A stretch of 64,000 nt of DNA from an uncultured Actinomycetes bacterium (GCA_903920435.1 CAIXMB010000189.1:1-64000); one strand, 5' to 3'. Counted from the first letter of the stretch, positions 1 through 9,772 are shown. Numbers and translations: made by a program. The notes: a model not told the origin generated them from the sequence alone.

Positions 1-328
1 CGTCGAAATGCAGCGCGGCGAGCCGCCCGCGCGGGTTGGCCGAGGTGCCGATCTTGATGCGCTCGCGCTGGCGGATGTAGTAAACGACGTCGACCTGCAC
101 GGAGGTCTCGGGCAGATCGCCGACGCGCCACTCGCAGCGCGAGCAGATCCACCCGGACGGGAACCGCAGGCCCACACGCGAGCCGCAGGCCGCGCAGGGC
201 GACGGCAGCACATCGGCCACACCGACGTCGCCGACCACCCAGTCGTGCGCCTCGATGAGGTGCGCAGCGCACAGCGCGAGGGGCGCGCCGGGGTCGGCCT
301 GCGCCGTGCAGCCGTCGATGTCGCACAT
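1..328 (-). CDS. GIY-YIG / T5orf172-like protein with N-terminal Cys-rich segments (runs off window start)
   Basis: Reverse strand read by hand: MCDIDGCTAQADPGAPLALCAAHLIEAHDWVVGD...CAACGSRVGLRFPSGWICSRCEWR...VYYIRQRERIKIGTSANPRGRLAALHFD; YYI..R..KIGTS.NP.GRL resembles T5orf172/MUG113. Confidence 0.6.
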   Translation of the reverse strand, partial: MCDIDGCTAQADPGAPLALCAAHLIEAHDWVVGDVGVADVLPSPCAACGSRVGLRFPSGWICSRCEWRVGDLPETSVQVDVVYYIRQRERIKIGTSANPRGRLAALHFD

Positions 329-393
329 GCCTGAAGAGTACGTCTGCCCTCCGACGCAAGGGGTAGGGCCCCGCGGATGCCCCTCCCTAAACT

Positions 394-831
394 TTGAGCA
401 TGGACACAACCGCGCCCAGCACCATCTCCGATCAGACGATCCTCACCGGCGAGACCTCCGGCACCGTGACCGTGCTCGACGGCGGAACGCTCGTGCTCGA
501 CGGAGGCCACGACGGCACGGTGATCCTGGAAGCCGGCGCCGCCCTGTTCGTGCGCGGAAGCCTGCACGGGCCGCTCGACGTGGGCAGTCTCTCGACGGCG
601 ACGATCTCGGGCGACGTCGTCGGCAAGGTCGACATCCGCATCGCCGGCACGCTCGTGGTCGAGGCGGAGGGGCGCCTCGCCGGTCCGGTCTCGAACTACG
701 GCTCGTTCACGAACCGCGGGCTGCGCACCGGGCCGGTGGACAACCGCCAGCCCGACGACCAGGAGGGTTCGAGCGAGCTCGAGCCCGTGCATCCGGGCGT
801 CTACAACTACACGCTGCCGCCCCGCGACTAG
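394..831 (+). CDS. Hypothetical protein, bactofilin/polymer-forming-like beta repeats (ATG alternative at 400)
   Basis: ORF with repeating G/V/L/D beta-solenoid-like pattern (GTVTVLDGGTLVLDGGHDGTVILEAGAALFVRGSLHG). Confidence 0.5.
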   Translation: MSMDTTAPSTISDQTILTGETSGTVTVLDGGTLVLDGGHDGTVILEAGAALFVRGSLHGPLDVGSLSTATISGDVVGKVDIRIAGTLVVEAEGRLAGPVSNYGSFTNRGLRTGPVDNRQPDDQEGSSELEPVHPGVYNYTLPPRD

Positions 832-833
832 CC

Positions 834-1124
834 CTAGGCGGTCGGCTCTGGCTCGATGCGCAGGCCGCCCGGAGTGTTCGCGGAGTCGATGAGCTGGTCG
901 AGCCAGGCACGGTTGATCTCCTGCCTGCCCTGGTCGAACCGGAACTGCAGGGTCGCGTTGGTGCCCACCCAGATCGTGGTGCGTCCACCCTCCGCGCGAT
1001 CGAGGGAGATGGCGAAGCTCTCATTGCGGCGCAGCTTCGCGAGTGTCACAACCTCGACGTGGGCGAGCGTGCGGTCGTCGAGCTCGAAGGTCTCCGGGGG
1101 AGTCCCGTACAGCAGCTGGCCCAT
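834..1124 (-). CDS. Small conserved protein, DUF7882-like family (paralog 1)
   Basis: MGQLLYGTPPETFELDDRTLAHVEVVTLAKLRRNESFAISL...; shares DDR.LAH..(V/I)..AK(L/I)RR.E.F with ORF 4590-4910. Confidence 0.6.
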   Translation of the reverse strand: MGQLLYGTPPETFELDDRTLAHVEVVTLAKLRRNESFAISLDRAEGGRTTIWVGTNATLQFRFDQGRQEINRAWLDQLIDSANTPGGLRIEPEPTA

Positions 1125-1159
1125 GTGTGTCTTTCCGGTGGGGGTGTAATGATGTCTTC

Positions 1160-1426
1160 ATGGCGATTGTAAACAGGCTGAGCGTCGATGGCCGCGACTA
1201 CTTCCTCCCCGACCCGGTCACGGAGCTCAAGAACAAGATCCTGGAGGCCATCAAGGCGGGCGGCGGCTACGTGAACATCCCGCCGCTGCGCTCGGGCCCG
1301 GGCATCGACATCCTGTTCTCGCCGGGCATGCCCGTGGTGTGGACCCAGATCGACGTCGGCGGCGACACCGACGCCGCGAACTCGGGCGAGAGCCCCGCAG
1401 CCACCGACGACTTCGACGAGCTCTAA
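1160..1426 (+). CDS. Hypothetical small protein, divergent from DUF7882-like gene
   Basis: ORF MAIVNRLSVDGRDYFLPDPVTELKNKILEAIKAGGGYVNIPP... Confidence 0.5.
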   Translation: MAIVNRLSVDGRDYFLPDPVTELKNKILEAIKAGGGYVNIPPLRSGPGIDILFSPGMPVVWTQIDVGGDTDAANSGESPAATDDFDEL

Positions 1427-2181
1427 GCCAGCAACCCCTCGAGCTCCGCCTTCGGCATCGGGCGGCCCAGCAGGTAGCCCTGCGCCCGGTCGCAGTCGAG
1501 TTCGCGTACGAGCGCGAGCTGCTCCTCGGTCTCGACGCCCTCCGCGACGACCCGCAGACCGCGCCAGTGTGCGAGCTCGACGACTGCCGTCATGAGCGCG
1601 AGCGACTGAACCGAGTCGTCTTGCACAAGACTCTGGTCGATCTTGAGCTCGGTGGCAGGCATGCGCTCGAGCTGCTGCAGTGACGAGTAGCCCACCCCGT
1701 AGTCGTCGATCGAGATGCCGAGGCCCCGCCGACGCAGATCGTCGAGCCGGGTCGCAATCGACGGCGTATCCAGGATGGGGTAGCTCTCGGTGATCTCGAT
1801 GGTCACCGAGTGCGGGCGCATGTCGAGTCGGGCGAGGTCGCGGTCGAGAAGGTCGAAGAACTCGAGAGTCGTGAGCTGGTTCGCCGATACGTTGACCGAC
1901 ACCTCGAGGTCGAGGCCGTTCTTCTGCCAGCCGGCGACGGCCCGGAAGACCTGCTCGATCATGAAGCGGCCGAGCGTGTGGATCAGCGCGGTGTCTTCGG
2001 CGATGGGGATGAAGACGCCGGGGGCGATGATGCCGAACTCGGGGTGGTTCCAGCGCGCGAGTGCTTCGGCGGCGACGATCCGGTTCGTAGCCAGATCGAC
2101 TTGCGGTTGGTAGTGGGCCACGATCTCGCCGCGTTCCACTGCCCCGAAGAAGTCACTCATCAGGCGTTCCTCACCGACCAT
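1423..2181 (-). CDS. EAL-domain cyclic-di-GMP phosphodiesterase
   Basis: AAEALARWNHPE, EITES, DDYGVGYSSL, KID, EGVE motifs intact. Confidence 0.85.
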   Translation of the reverse strand: MVGEERLMSDFFGAVERGEIVAHYQPQVDLATNRIVAAEALARWNHPEFGIIAPGVFIPIAEDTALIHTLGRFMIEQVFRAVAGWQKNGLDLEVSVNVSANQLTTLEFFDLLDRDLARLDMRPHSVTIEITESYPILDTPSIATRLDDLRRRGLGISIDDYGVGYSSLQQLERMPATELKIDQSLVQDDSVQSLALMTAVVELAHWRGLRVVAEGVETEEQLALVRELDCDRAQGYLLGRPMPKAELEGLLA

Positions 2182-2343
2182 GGGTGCTCACCCGCCCGTC
2201 TTTCCGATCCATGTACCAATTTGACCGCGGTGGCAACCCCAAAATCTACGAGGAGAGATTTGTTGCCTAGACACTTATACTCCGGCTAGGAGTTCGCGCC
2301 GCCCCCGACTCTCCCGCATTTCCCGCCAACTCAGAGGATCGAC

Positions 2344-3159
2344 GTGACGACGCAGGCTGCCGCCACCGATGTGCTTCTGAGGAACAACGTCCACGTTCTG
2401 GGAAATCCGGCGGGGCGCCCGCTCGTCTTCGCCCATGGCTTCGGCTGCAGCCAGGAGATCTGGCGCGCCGTCGTGCCCTACTTCGTGCGCGACTACAGGG
2501 TGGTGCTCTTCGACCACGTGGGCGCCGGCGGCTCGGACACGAGCGCGTACGACCGCGGCAAGTACGACTCGCTCGACGGCTACGCGCGCGACCTCCTCGA
2601 GATCCTCGCAGTGCTCGACCTCACCGACGTGGTGTTCGTGGGTCACTCGGTGAGCGCGATGATCGGCGTCGTCGCGTCGGTCGACGATCCCTCGCGCTTC
2701 GGGCAGCTCGTGCTCGTGGGGCCCTCCCCCCGCTACGTCGACCAGGGCGCCTACCGCGGCGGGTTCACGCAGACCGACATCGATGGTCTCCTCGACTCCC
2801 TCGACGCCAACTACCTCGGCTGGTCAGCCGCGATGGCACCCGTGATCGCAGGCAACGCCGATCGGCCCGAGGTGGGCGCGGAGCTCACGGGGTTGTTCTG
2901 CGCCACCGACCCGATGATCGCCCGCCACTTCGCGCGCGTGACCTTCCTCTCCGACAACCGCCGTGACCTCGCACGTGTGACGGTGCCGACTGTCGTGCTG
3001 CAGTGCAGCGACGACGTGATCGCGCCCGCGGTCGTGGGCGACTACGTGCACGACCAGATCGCCGGCAGCACGTTGGTCACCCTCACGTCCACGGGCCACA
3101 CGCCGAGCCTCTCCGACCCCGACGAGCTCGCCGCGGTCATCCGTGCGAACATCGCATGA
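2344..3159 (+). CDS. Alpha/beta hydrolase, RsbQ-like
   Basis: HGFGCSQEIWR, nucleophile GHSVS, CSDD and GHTPSLS; stop overlaps next start (ATGA). Confidence 0.8.
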   Translation: MTTQAAATDVLLRNNVHVLGNPAGRPLVFAHGFGCSQEIWRAVVPYFVRDYRVVLFDHVGAGGSDTSAYDRGKYDSLDGYARDLLEILAVLDLTDVVFVGHSVSAMIGVVASVDDPSRFGQLVLVGPSPRYVDQGAYRGGFTQTDIDGLLDSLDANYLGWSAAMAPVIAGNADRPEVGAELTGLFCATDPMIARHFARVTFLSDNRRDLARVTVPTVVLQCSDDVIAPAVVGDYVHDQIAGSTLVTLTSTGHTPSLSDPDELAAVIRANIA

Positions 3160-4547
3160 CACTCGTCGCACCGTTCGAGGAGCTGTACCGCCAAGCACCC
3201 TGCGGGCTCATCGTCGCCGACGCCGACGGGGTCGTGCTCGAGGCCAACGACACCATTACCGAGTGGCTGGGCACCGATCGCGCCGCCTTCGTCGGCTCGC
3301 GACTGCCCGACCACCTTGACGCCGGTAGCCGCCTCTTCTACGAGACGCGGCACATGCCCGTGCTCGCCCTGCAGGGCGAGGTGCGCGAGGTCTCGCTCAC
3401 CATGCTCCGCACGGATGGCACAGCACTCGCGGTCCTCGTCAACTCCACGGTGCGCGGCGACGCGGGCGACGTGCACACCGCCATCTTCGACGCGAGCGAG
3501 CGTGCGGAGTACGAGCGCGCCCTGCTCGAGTCCCGGCGCCTCGCGGAGAGCTCGGAGATCCGCGTGCGCGTGCTGCAGGCGTCGTCCGGCGCCTTCGTGA
3601 GCAGCACGACGGAGGAGCAGATCTGCGGGGCGCTCCTCGCCGCGGCGAGCGAGGCGTTCTCCGCGACGGCGACGGGGGTGTTCCTCCTCGACGACGAGGG
3701 CGAGTACGTGCTGATGGCGGGGGTGCACCCGCTGGACGGGTTGCTGCCGAAGAGCGCGCCGCGCGCGTCGGATGCGGCCCTCGTCGAGGACAAGACGATC
3801 ACCGTCTCGGTGCGCGACGTCGACGGCCCGTACACGGCCCTTGTCGCTGCGCTCGAGGCGCAGCGACTCGACTCGGTGAGCATCATCCCGCTGCTGCGCA
3901 GCGGCGTGCCCATCGGGGTGCTGGCCTGCTTCTTCGCGCGCGAGCACGACTTCGACACCCAGTTCGCCGACCTGCAGGCCGCCCTGTCCCGCCAGGCCGC
4001 GCAGGCGATCGTGCGCGTTCGCCTGCAGAACGAGCTCGAGCGGCTTGCGCTGCACGACCAGCTCATCGGCCTCGCCAACCGCAGTGTCATTCAGGACACC
4101 GTCGGATGGGGCATTGAGCGTGCGCTTCTCACCCACCGGCCGCTGGCCGTGCTCTTCCTCGACCTCGACGGTTTCAAGGGCATCAACGACCAGCTCGGCC
4201 ACGCCGCGGGCGACTCCGTGCTCGTGCAGGTCTCCGATCGCATCCGTGCCGGCGTGCGCACCGGCGACACCGTGGGGCGGTACGGCGGCGACGAGTTCGT
4301 GGTGGTCTGCGAGGACGCCGACCGGGAGGCAGCGGCATCCATCGCCCGGCGTATCCGCGAGGCCGTCGCGGCGCGGCTCGACGGCATCCCCGATCCGTTG
4401 CGCGTCACCGCGAGCGTGGGCGTCGCCATCTACCTCCCGGGCGACCTCGTCGAGCCGACCAACGACGAGCTCCTGAGCCTCGCCGACAGCGCCATGTACC
4501 TCGCCAAGAGCGCGGGCAAGGATCGCGTGGCGTTCCTGCACCACTAG
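3156..4547 (+). CDS. PAS-GAF-GGDEF diguanylate cyclase
   Basis: N-terminal PAS, central GAF-like, GRYGGDEFVVV with RTGD five residues upstream (I-site). Confidence 0.85.
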   Translation: MTLVAPFEELYRQAPCGLIVADADGVVLEANDTITEWLGTDRAAFVGSRLPDHLDAGSRLFYETRHMPVLALQGEVREVSLTMLRTDGTALAVLVNSTVRGDAGDVHTAIFDASERAEYERALLESRRLAESSEIRVRVLQASSGAFVSSTTEEQICGALLAAASEAFSATATGVFLLDDEGEYVLMAGVHPLDGLLPKSAPRASDAALVEDKTITVSVRDVDGPYTALVAALEAQRLDSVSIIPLLRSGVPIGVLACFFAREHDFDTQFADLQAALSRQAAQAIVRVRLQNELERLALHDQLIGLANRSVIQDTVGWGIERALLTHRPLAVLFLDLDGFKGINDQLGHAAGDSVLVQVSDRIRAGVRTGDTVGRYGGDEFVVVCEDADREAAASIARRIREAVAARLDGIPDPLRVTASVGVAIYLPGDLVEPTNDELLSLADSAMYLAKSAGKDRVAFLHH

Positions 4548-4589
4548 GCGTCTTATGCTCGACTTGCACCAATACGAAGGGACACCGCA

Positions 4590-4910
4590 GTGGGAACGCT
4601 GACCTACGACTCGAAACTCACGGCGACTTTCGACGACCGCGTGCTCGCGCATCTGCAGATCGTCATCTGGGCGAAGATCCGCCGGGGCGAGCCGTTCTCG
4701 TTCACGTGGACGGAGCCCTCCCGCAACGGCTACGGCCGCACGTCGATCTGGATCAGCCCCAACATCTCACTCGCCTTCGAGTACTTCGGCGGCAAGACCC
4801 CCACGATCAACAAGAACTGGGTGAACGCGCTGAGCAAGTCGGCCAACTCGCCGTCCGGGCTGCAGCTGCTGCCCGAGCCCGTCGCCGAGGATCCGAACGC
4901 CGCTAGCTAG
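4590..4910 (+). CDS. Small conserved protein, DUF7882-like family (paralog 2)
   Basis: MGTLTYDSKLTATFDDRVLAHLQIVIWAKIRRGEPFSFTW...NKNWVNALSKSANSPSGLQLLPEP. Confidence 0.6.
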   Translation: MGTLTYDSKLTATFDDRVLAHLQIVIWAKIRRGEPFSFTWTEPSRNGYGRTSIWISPNISLAFEYFGGKTPTINKNWVNALSKSANSPSGLQLLPEPVAEDPNAAS

Positions 4911-5136
4911 CGCGCACGAGCTCCCAGCCGAGTCCGACGCTGCGCACCTCGAAGTAGCGGGTGCGACCCCACTCGTCCTGAGCGCGGAACTGCCAGGAGT
5001 CGTGCGGCCCGTCGATGAACAACCGGTCGTCGATGACGCGGTAGCGGGTGCCGTCGTGCACGAGTCGCACCGGAACGCCGTCGACGAACCACAGTCCGAC
5101 CGGGCTCCCGGCGCTCGAGGGATGCAGCAGGCTCAT
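4903..5136 (-). CDS. Hypothetical protein, possibly DUF6504-like
   Basis: MSLLHPSSAGSPVGLWFVDGVPVRLVHDGTRYRVIDDRLFIDG... Confidence 0.45.
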   Translation of the reverse strand: MSLLHPSSAGSPVGLWFVDGVPVRLVHDGTRYRVIDDRLFIDGPHDSWQFRAQDEWGRTRYFEVRSVGLGWELVRAS

Positions 5137-5441
5137 GACGCCAGCTGGAAGATCCCGTAGGCGAGACCGAGCGTGGTGAGCCCGGTGAGGGCGATCGTCG
5201 CCCGGAGCAGCACGACCTCCCGGTGGTCGTTGCGCTCGCTCTTCTCGCGGTCGACGGCGAACTGCGCCTCCGCGAGCCCCTCGAACGTGCCGCGCGGGCG
5301 ACCTCGTGAGTCGCTCGCGCGGTAGCGCCCGTCGGCGCGCTCGATCATCCCCAAGAACTCGCCGTGACGCGAGGCCACCCACAGGCCCTGCTCGGGGCTC
5401 ATCCAGTGAGTCCCGTTCACCGGAGCCAGTTCGAGCGTCAT
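5133..5441 (-). CDS. Hypothetical protein with C-terminal TM segment
   Basis: MTLELAPVNGTHWMSPEQGLWVASRHGEFLGMIERADGRYRA... Confidence 0.5.
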   Translation of the reverse strand: MTLELAPVNGTHWMSPEQGLWVASRHGEFLGMIERADGRYRASDSRGRPRGTFEGLAEAQFAVDREKSERNDHREVVLLRATIALTGLTTLGLAYGIFQLAS

Positions 5442-5551
5442 GGTTCGACGGTACTGACCGCCGCCGACGCCGGTCGAACCCTTGACCGGATGCCGCGGCG
5501 GTCGTATAAGCGCGGCGCAGCTGTCACATTCAGGGAGGCTGCGCAGTCGTA

Positions 5552-6352
5552 GTGGGCATGAACACGACTGCACGCCGCATCCTCCTCGCCGCCAGCTCGC
5601 TCATCGGGATCGTCGTGGGGGTGTGGGCGGCCGCCCTGCCCCGGGCGTTCTACGATTCGTTCCCCGGGGTCGGCCTCGGGCCGTGGGTCGCCGTCGACGG
5701 CCCGTACAACGAGCACCTCGTGCGCGACGTGGGGGCCCTCTACCTCGCGCTAGCGGCCGCTGGCGCCTTCGCCGCGGCTTCTCGCGGGGTGAGCGCCGGG
5801 CGAGCGGTGGGCATCGCGTGGGTCGTCTTCTCGGTGCCCCACCTCGCGTACCACGTGGGCCATCTCCAGGGCTTCGACCCGGTGAACGCCCTCGTCGAGA
5901 TCGTGACCCTGTCGAGCACGATCGCGCTGGCGATCCCCTTGCTGCTGCCGAAGCGCGCGCCCACCGTCGGTGGTGCCGGGCATCCTGAGGGCATGAAGAT
6001 CACACGACAGATCACCGTGTTCGATGCTCCCGACCTCGAGACCGAGAGCGCCTTCTGGGCCGGATTACTCGGCGGCACGCTCGAGAAGGAAGACGACTGG
6101 CACAGCCTCTACGTCGACGGGCAGCCGCGCCTGGGCTTCCAGCTCGCCCCCGACCACATCGCCCCGGACTGGCCGGACGGCCAGCCCCAGCAGATCCACC
6201 TCGACCTGTACGTCGACGACATCCGGTCCGCCCACGATGAGGCGCTCGCGCTCGGCGCTCGGCTGCTCAAGCAGGGCGACCACGAGTCGGCCGAGGGCTT
6301 CACGGTGTACGCCGACCCGGCGGGGCATCCCTTCTGCCTGTGCTGGGGGTAA
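5552..6352 (+). CDS. Membrane protein fused in frame to a C-terminal VOC/glyoxalase-like domain
   Basis: Single uninterrupted ORF: TM-rich N half, then MKITRQITVFDAPDLETESAFWAGLLGG...GFTVYADPAGHPFCLCWG. Confidence 0.6.
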   Translation: MGMNTTARRILLAASSLIGIVVGVWAAALPRAFYDSFPGVGLGPWVAVDGPYNEHLVRDVGALYLALAAAGAFAAASRGVSAGRAVGIAWVVFSVPHLAYHVGHLQGFDPVNALVEIVTLSSTIALAIPLLLPKRAPTVGGAGHPEGMKITRQITVFDAPDLETESAFWAGLLGGTLEKEDDWHSLYVDGQPRLGFQLAPDHIAPDWPDGQPQQIHLDLYVDDIRSAHDEALALGARLLKQGDHESAEGFTVYADPAGHPFCLCWG

Positions 6353-6380
6353 ACCGCACCCGCTGTCGTATTCTGATCGC

Positions 6381-7640
6381 GTGACGGCGGCCGAACGCGT
6401 TTTCCCTCACGGCTTGCGCCGCATGATGGGCCGCGACCCCGACGAGAGGCACCGCACGGCGACGCCGCTCGAACTGCTCTTCGACCTGACCTTCGTCGTC
6501 GCGTTCTCGCAGGCCGGCGACCAGCTCGCGCACTACGTCGCCGAGGGGCACCTGGCGCCCGCGGTGTGGGGTTTCCTGTTCGTCGTGCTCTCGGTGTGCT
6601 GGGCGTGGATCAACTTCACCTGGTTCGCGTCGGCCTTCGACACCAACGACTGGTTCCAGCGCGCGCTCACCATGGTGCAGATGATCGGCGTGATCGTCCT
6701 CGCGCTCGGCATCCCGCAGGTCTTCACCTCGATCGACGAGGGCGAGCCCTTCAATTACACGGTCGTCGCGGCCGGCTACATCATCATGCGCCTCGCCATG
6801 ATCGCGATGTGGCTGCGCGTCGCGACACAAGACCCCGCCAACCGCCGCATCGCCCTGCGGTACGCCGGATACAACGGGCTCATCCAGGCCGGCTGGGCGA
6901 CCCTGGCGTTCCTGCGGCCCGACAACGCCGTGCTCGTCTCGGCCCTCGTGGCCCTGCTGTGGGCGGCCGAACTCGTGGGCTTCGCGTTCTCGGCCTGGGA
7001 GAAGCGCGGGCCGACGCGCGGCACGCCGTGGAACGCCCACCACATCACCGAGCGCTACGGGCTGCTCGTGATGATCACGCTCGGCGAGGTCATCCTCGGC
7101 ACCATCACCGCCGTCGCCGCTGTCGTCGCGCATGTGGAGTGGTCGCTCGAGGCGGTGCTCCTCGTCATCACCGGTACAGGGCTCACGTTCGGCCTGTGGT
7201 GGAGCTACTTCATCCTGCCCTCGGCGACGGTGCTCGCCCGCCATCGCGAGCGCAAGTGGGCCTGGGGTTACGGCCACATCGTGCTCTTCGGTGCGCTCGC
7301 GGCGGTCGGTGCCGGCCTGCACGTGGCCGCGTACGCGGCTGAGGGCGAGGCCGTGATCGGCACCGTCGGCGTCGTGCTCTCCGTAGTCATCCCGGTGTTG
7401 ATCTTCACGGTCACCTACTTCGTCATGTGGTCGGTGCTGTTCCGCGCCATCGACGGGTTCCACCTGATGCTCGCGGCGATCATGGTGGGGATCCTCGTGC
7501 TCTCGGTGGTGCTCGCCGTCGCGGGGCTGCCGCTCGGCTGGTCGCTGCTCGTGGCCACACTGTGCCCGATCGTCATCGCGATCGCCTACGAGACGGTCGG
7601 CTACCGCCACGTGGAGGCCGACGTCGCCCGGGAGGGCTGA
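6381..7640 (+). CDS. Low temperature requirement protein A (LtrA) family membrane protein
   Basis: TPLELLFDLTFVVAFSQAGDQLAHY..., multiple TM; GTG start. Confidence 0.85.
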   Translation: MTAAERVFPHGLRRMMGRDPDERHRTATPLELLFDLTFVVAFSQAGDQLAHYVAEGHLAPAVWGFLFVVLSVCWAWINFTWFASAFDTNDWFQRALTMVQMIGVIVLALGIPQVFTSIDEGEPFNYTVVAAGYIIMRLAMIAMWLRVATQDPANRRIALRYAGYNGLIQAGWATLAFLRPDNAVLVSALVALLWAAELVGFAFSAWEKRGPTRGTPWNAHHITERYGLLVMITLGEVILGTITAVAAVVAHVEWSLEAVLLVITGTGLTFGLWWSYFILPSATVLARHRERKWAWGYGHIVLFGALAAVGAGLHVAAYAAEGEAVIGTVGVVLSVVIPVLIFTVTYFVMWSVLFRAIDGFHLMLAAIMVGILVLSVVLAVAGLPLGWSLLVATLCPIVIAIAYETVGYRHVEADVAREG

Positions 7641-7645
7641 GCCCG

Positions 7646-8032
7646 CTAGGTCATCGCGGGGAAGAACTGCGCGGTGTCGGCGACCTGCTCGAAGCGCACC
7701 GCCTTGCCGTCGCGCACGCGCCAGATGTGCACGACCCGTGCCTGAAAGGCCTTCCCCGTCGCGCGGAAGGTGCCGGAGTAGGTGCCCAGGGCCATGACGG
7801 TGTCGCCATCGTCGAGGAGTTCGTCGACCGCGACGGCGAAGCCGTCCCAGTCGCGGGCGATCGCGCCGAACACGTTGCGCGCCACCGAATCGGCCCCGAG
7901 ATAGGTGCCCGCCAGGGGTGAGCCCGTCGCCTCGGTCCACACAATGTCGTCGGCGAGCGGGGCGAGCATGCCGGCCAGATCGCCGGCCTCGCTCGCCGCG
8001 TAGTGCGCCTCGACGACGGCTCTGTTGCTCAT
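7646..8032 (-). CDS. SnoaL-like / NTF2-fold protein
   Basis: MSNRAVVEAHYAASEAGDLAGMLAPLADDIVWTEATGSPLAGTYLG... Confidence 0.75.
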   Translation of the reverse strand: MSNRAVVEAHYAASEAGDLAGMLAPLADDIVWTEATGSPLAGTYLGADSVARNVFGAIARDWDGFAVAVDELLDDGDTVMALGTYSGTFRATGKAFQARVVHIWRVRDGKAVRFEQVADTAQFFPAMT

Positions 8033-8155
8033 GCCTCCCAGCATCACGCGGTGGCGCCGGCGTTTGTTGTCGGGCGCAGTACGTCCTTTGTTCCACAGCG
8101 TACGGAGGCCGCCCGCTCTGGCGATCACCGCGCCGGCACTGGCACTGTCGGTGTC

Positions 8156-9673
8156 ATGAGTGAGCGCCCGGACGTCATCGTTGTTGGAGCAGGGTCTGCG
8201 GGGTCGGTTATCACCCGCCGGCTCGTCGACGCGGGCAAGCGCGTGCTGCTGCTCGAGGCGGGCGGCCCCGACACGAGCCCCACCATCAAAGATCCGGCGC
8301 GCCTGGGGGAGATCTGGCACGGGCCCGATGACTGGGACTACTTCACCGTGCCGCAGGAGCACGCCGCCGACCGCGAGCTGCACCTCCCGCGCGGCAAGGT
8401 GCTCGGCGGTTCGCACTCCCTCAACGCCATGATCTACGTGCGCTGCGCCCCGCAGGACTTCGACCACTGGGAGTCGCTGGGCAACCCCGGCTGGGGCTGG
8501 AACGACGTGCTGCCGATCTACAAGAGGATCGAGGCGTACGACGGCCCGGCATCCGACCTGCGGGGTACGGATGGCCTGCTCGACGTCACCGTCGACTACG
8601 AGCTCAACCCGATCCAGCAGTCGATCATCGACGCCGCCGTGCAGATCGGACTCGAGGAGAACCCCGATTACAACGGCGACCACCTCGACGGGGTCGCGCG
8701 CCAGCAGCTGACCATCCGCGACGGCGTGCGGCTCTCGACGTGGAACGCGTACGCGGAGCCGGTCGTCGGTTCCCCGTTGCTGACCGTCTTGACGGGAGCG
8801 TGGGTGCACCGGCTGCTGCTCGACGGCACCACGGTCACGGGCGTCGAGTACGAGCACGAGGGTGCGGTCATCCGTGCAGAGGCCGACCAGGTCGTGCTCT
8901 CCGCGGGAGCCATCGACTCGCCGCGCATTCTGTTGCGCAGCGGCATCGGCCCGGCAGACGAGCTCACCGCCCTCGGGTTCGACGTCGTCGTCGACCTGCC
9001 CGGCGTCGGCAAGAACCTGCACGACCACCTGCTCTCGCCGGTGATCTTCACCACCGACAAGCGCGAGATCGACCCGCCGGCGCCCGGCACGGGGATCACC
9101 CAGTCTCACCTGTTCTGGCGCAGCAAGCCCGGGCTCGAGGTGCCCGACACGCAGCCCATCCACTTCAGCGTGCCGATGTACGAGTCGTGGATGACCGGAC
9201 CCGCGTGGGGCTTCACCCTCATGGGCGGCATCGTGTCGCCCAAGAGCCGCGGCAGCCTCACCCTCGCCGGCACCGACCCGCACGCGGCGGTGCTCATCGA
9301 CCTTGCCGCGCTCGCCGAGGAGGACGACCTGCTCGCGCTCGAGGCCAGCGTGCGCCAGTGCCGCGAGATCGGCCGCGCCCCAGCACTCGCGGACGAGTGG
9401 GGCGCGCGCGAGCTCTACCCCGGCCCGGAGGTCGACGACGACGCCGAGCTGCGCGACTACGTGCGCCGCACGGCGATCACGTACCACCACCAGGTCGGCA
9501 CCTGCAAGATGGGCGTCGACCCGCTCGCCGTGGTCGACCCGACGCTGCGCGTGCACGGCGTCGCGAACCTCATGGTCGCCGACGCCTCGATCATGCCGCG
9601 CGTCACCACGGGCAACACCAACGCACCCTCGATCCTGATCGGCGAGAAGGCCGCGGAGTTCCTGCTGGGCTGA
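8156..9673 (+). CDS. GMC-family oxidoreductase (choline dehydrogenase-like)
   Basis: VIVVGAGSAGSVITRRL, RGKVLGGSHSLNAMIYVR, HHQVGTCKMG. Confidence 0.9.
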   Translation: MSERPDVIVVGAGSAGSVITRRLVDAGKRVLLLEAGGPDTSPTIKDPARLGEIWHGPDDWDYFTVPQEHAADRELHLPRGKVLGGSHSLNAMIYVRCAPQDFDHWESLGNPGWGWNDVLPIYKRIEAYDGPASDLRGTDGLLDVTVDYELNPIQQSIIDAAVQIGLEENPDYNGDHLDGVARQQLTIRDGVRLSTWNAYAEPVVGSPLLTVLTGAWVHRLLLDGTTVTGVEYEHEGAVIRAEADQVVLSAGAIDSPRILLRSGIGPADELTALGFDVVVDLPGVGKNLHDHLLSPVIFTTDKREIDPPAPGTGITQSHLFWRSKPGLEVPDTQPIHFSVPMYESWMTGPAWGFTLMGGIVSPKSRGSLTLAGTDPHAAVLIDLAALAEEDDLLALEASVRQCREIGRAPALADEWGARELYPGPEVDDDAELRDYVRRTAITYHHQVGTCKMGVDPLAVVDPTLRVHGVANLMVADASIMPRVTTGNTNAPSILIGEKAAEFLLG

Positions 9674-9772
9674 GCCCGTGCGTCCAGGCGCTGACGACGC
9701 GCTCGCATCCGGGTCACGCGCCGACGCGCGCGGGCGCGCGGGCCCGAAACCGGAGCGCGGGCGCCGCGGCCG

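Noticed and set aside
3042-4652. 536-aa minus-strand ORF
   Set aside because: Opposite strand of the PAS-GAF-GGDEF gene; Arg/His/Val-rich composition and no family motifs.
6300-9556. Long minus-strand ORFs (598 aa at 6300-8096, 636 aa at 7646-9556)
   Set aside because: Mostly antisense to LtrA and GMC genes; only the 7646-8032 part of the second is a recognisable protein (SnoaL-like).
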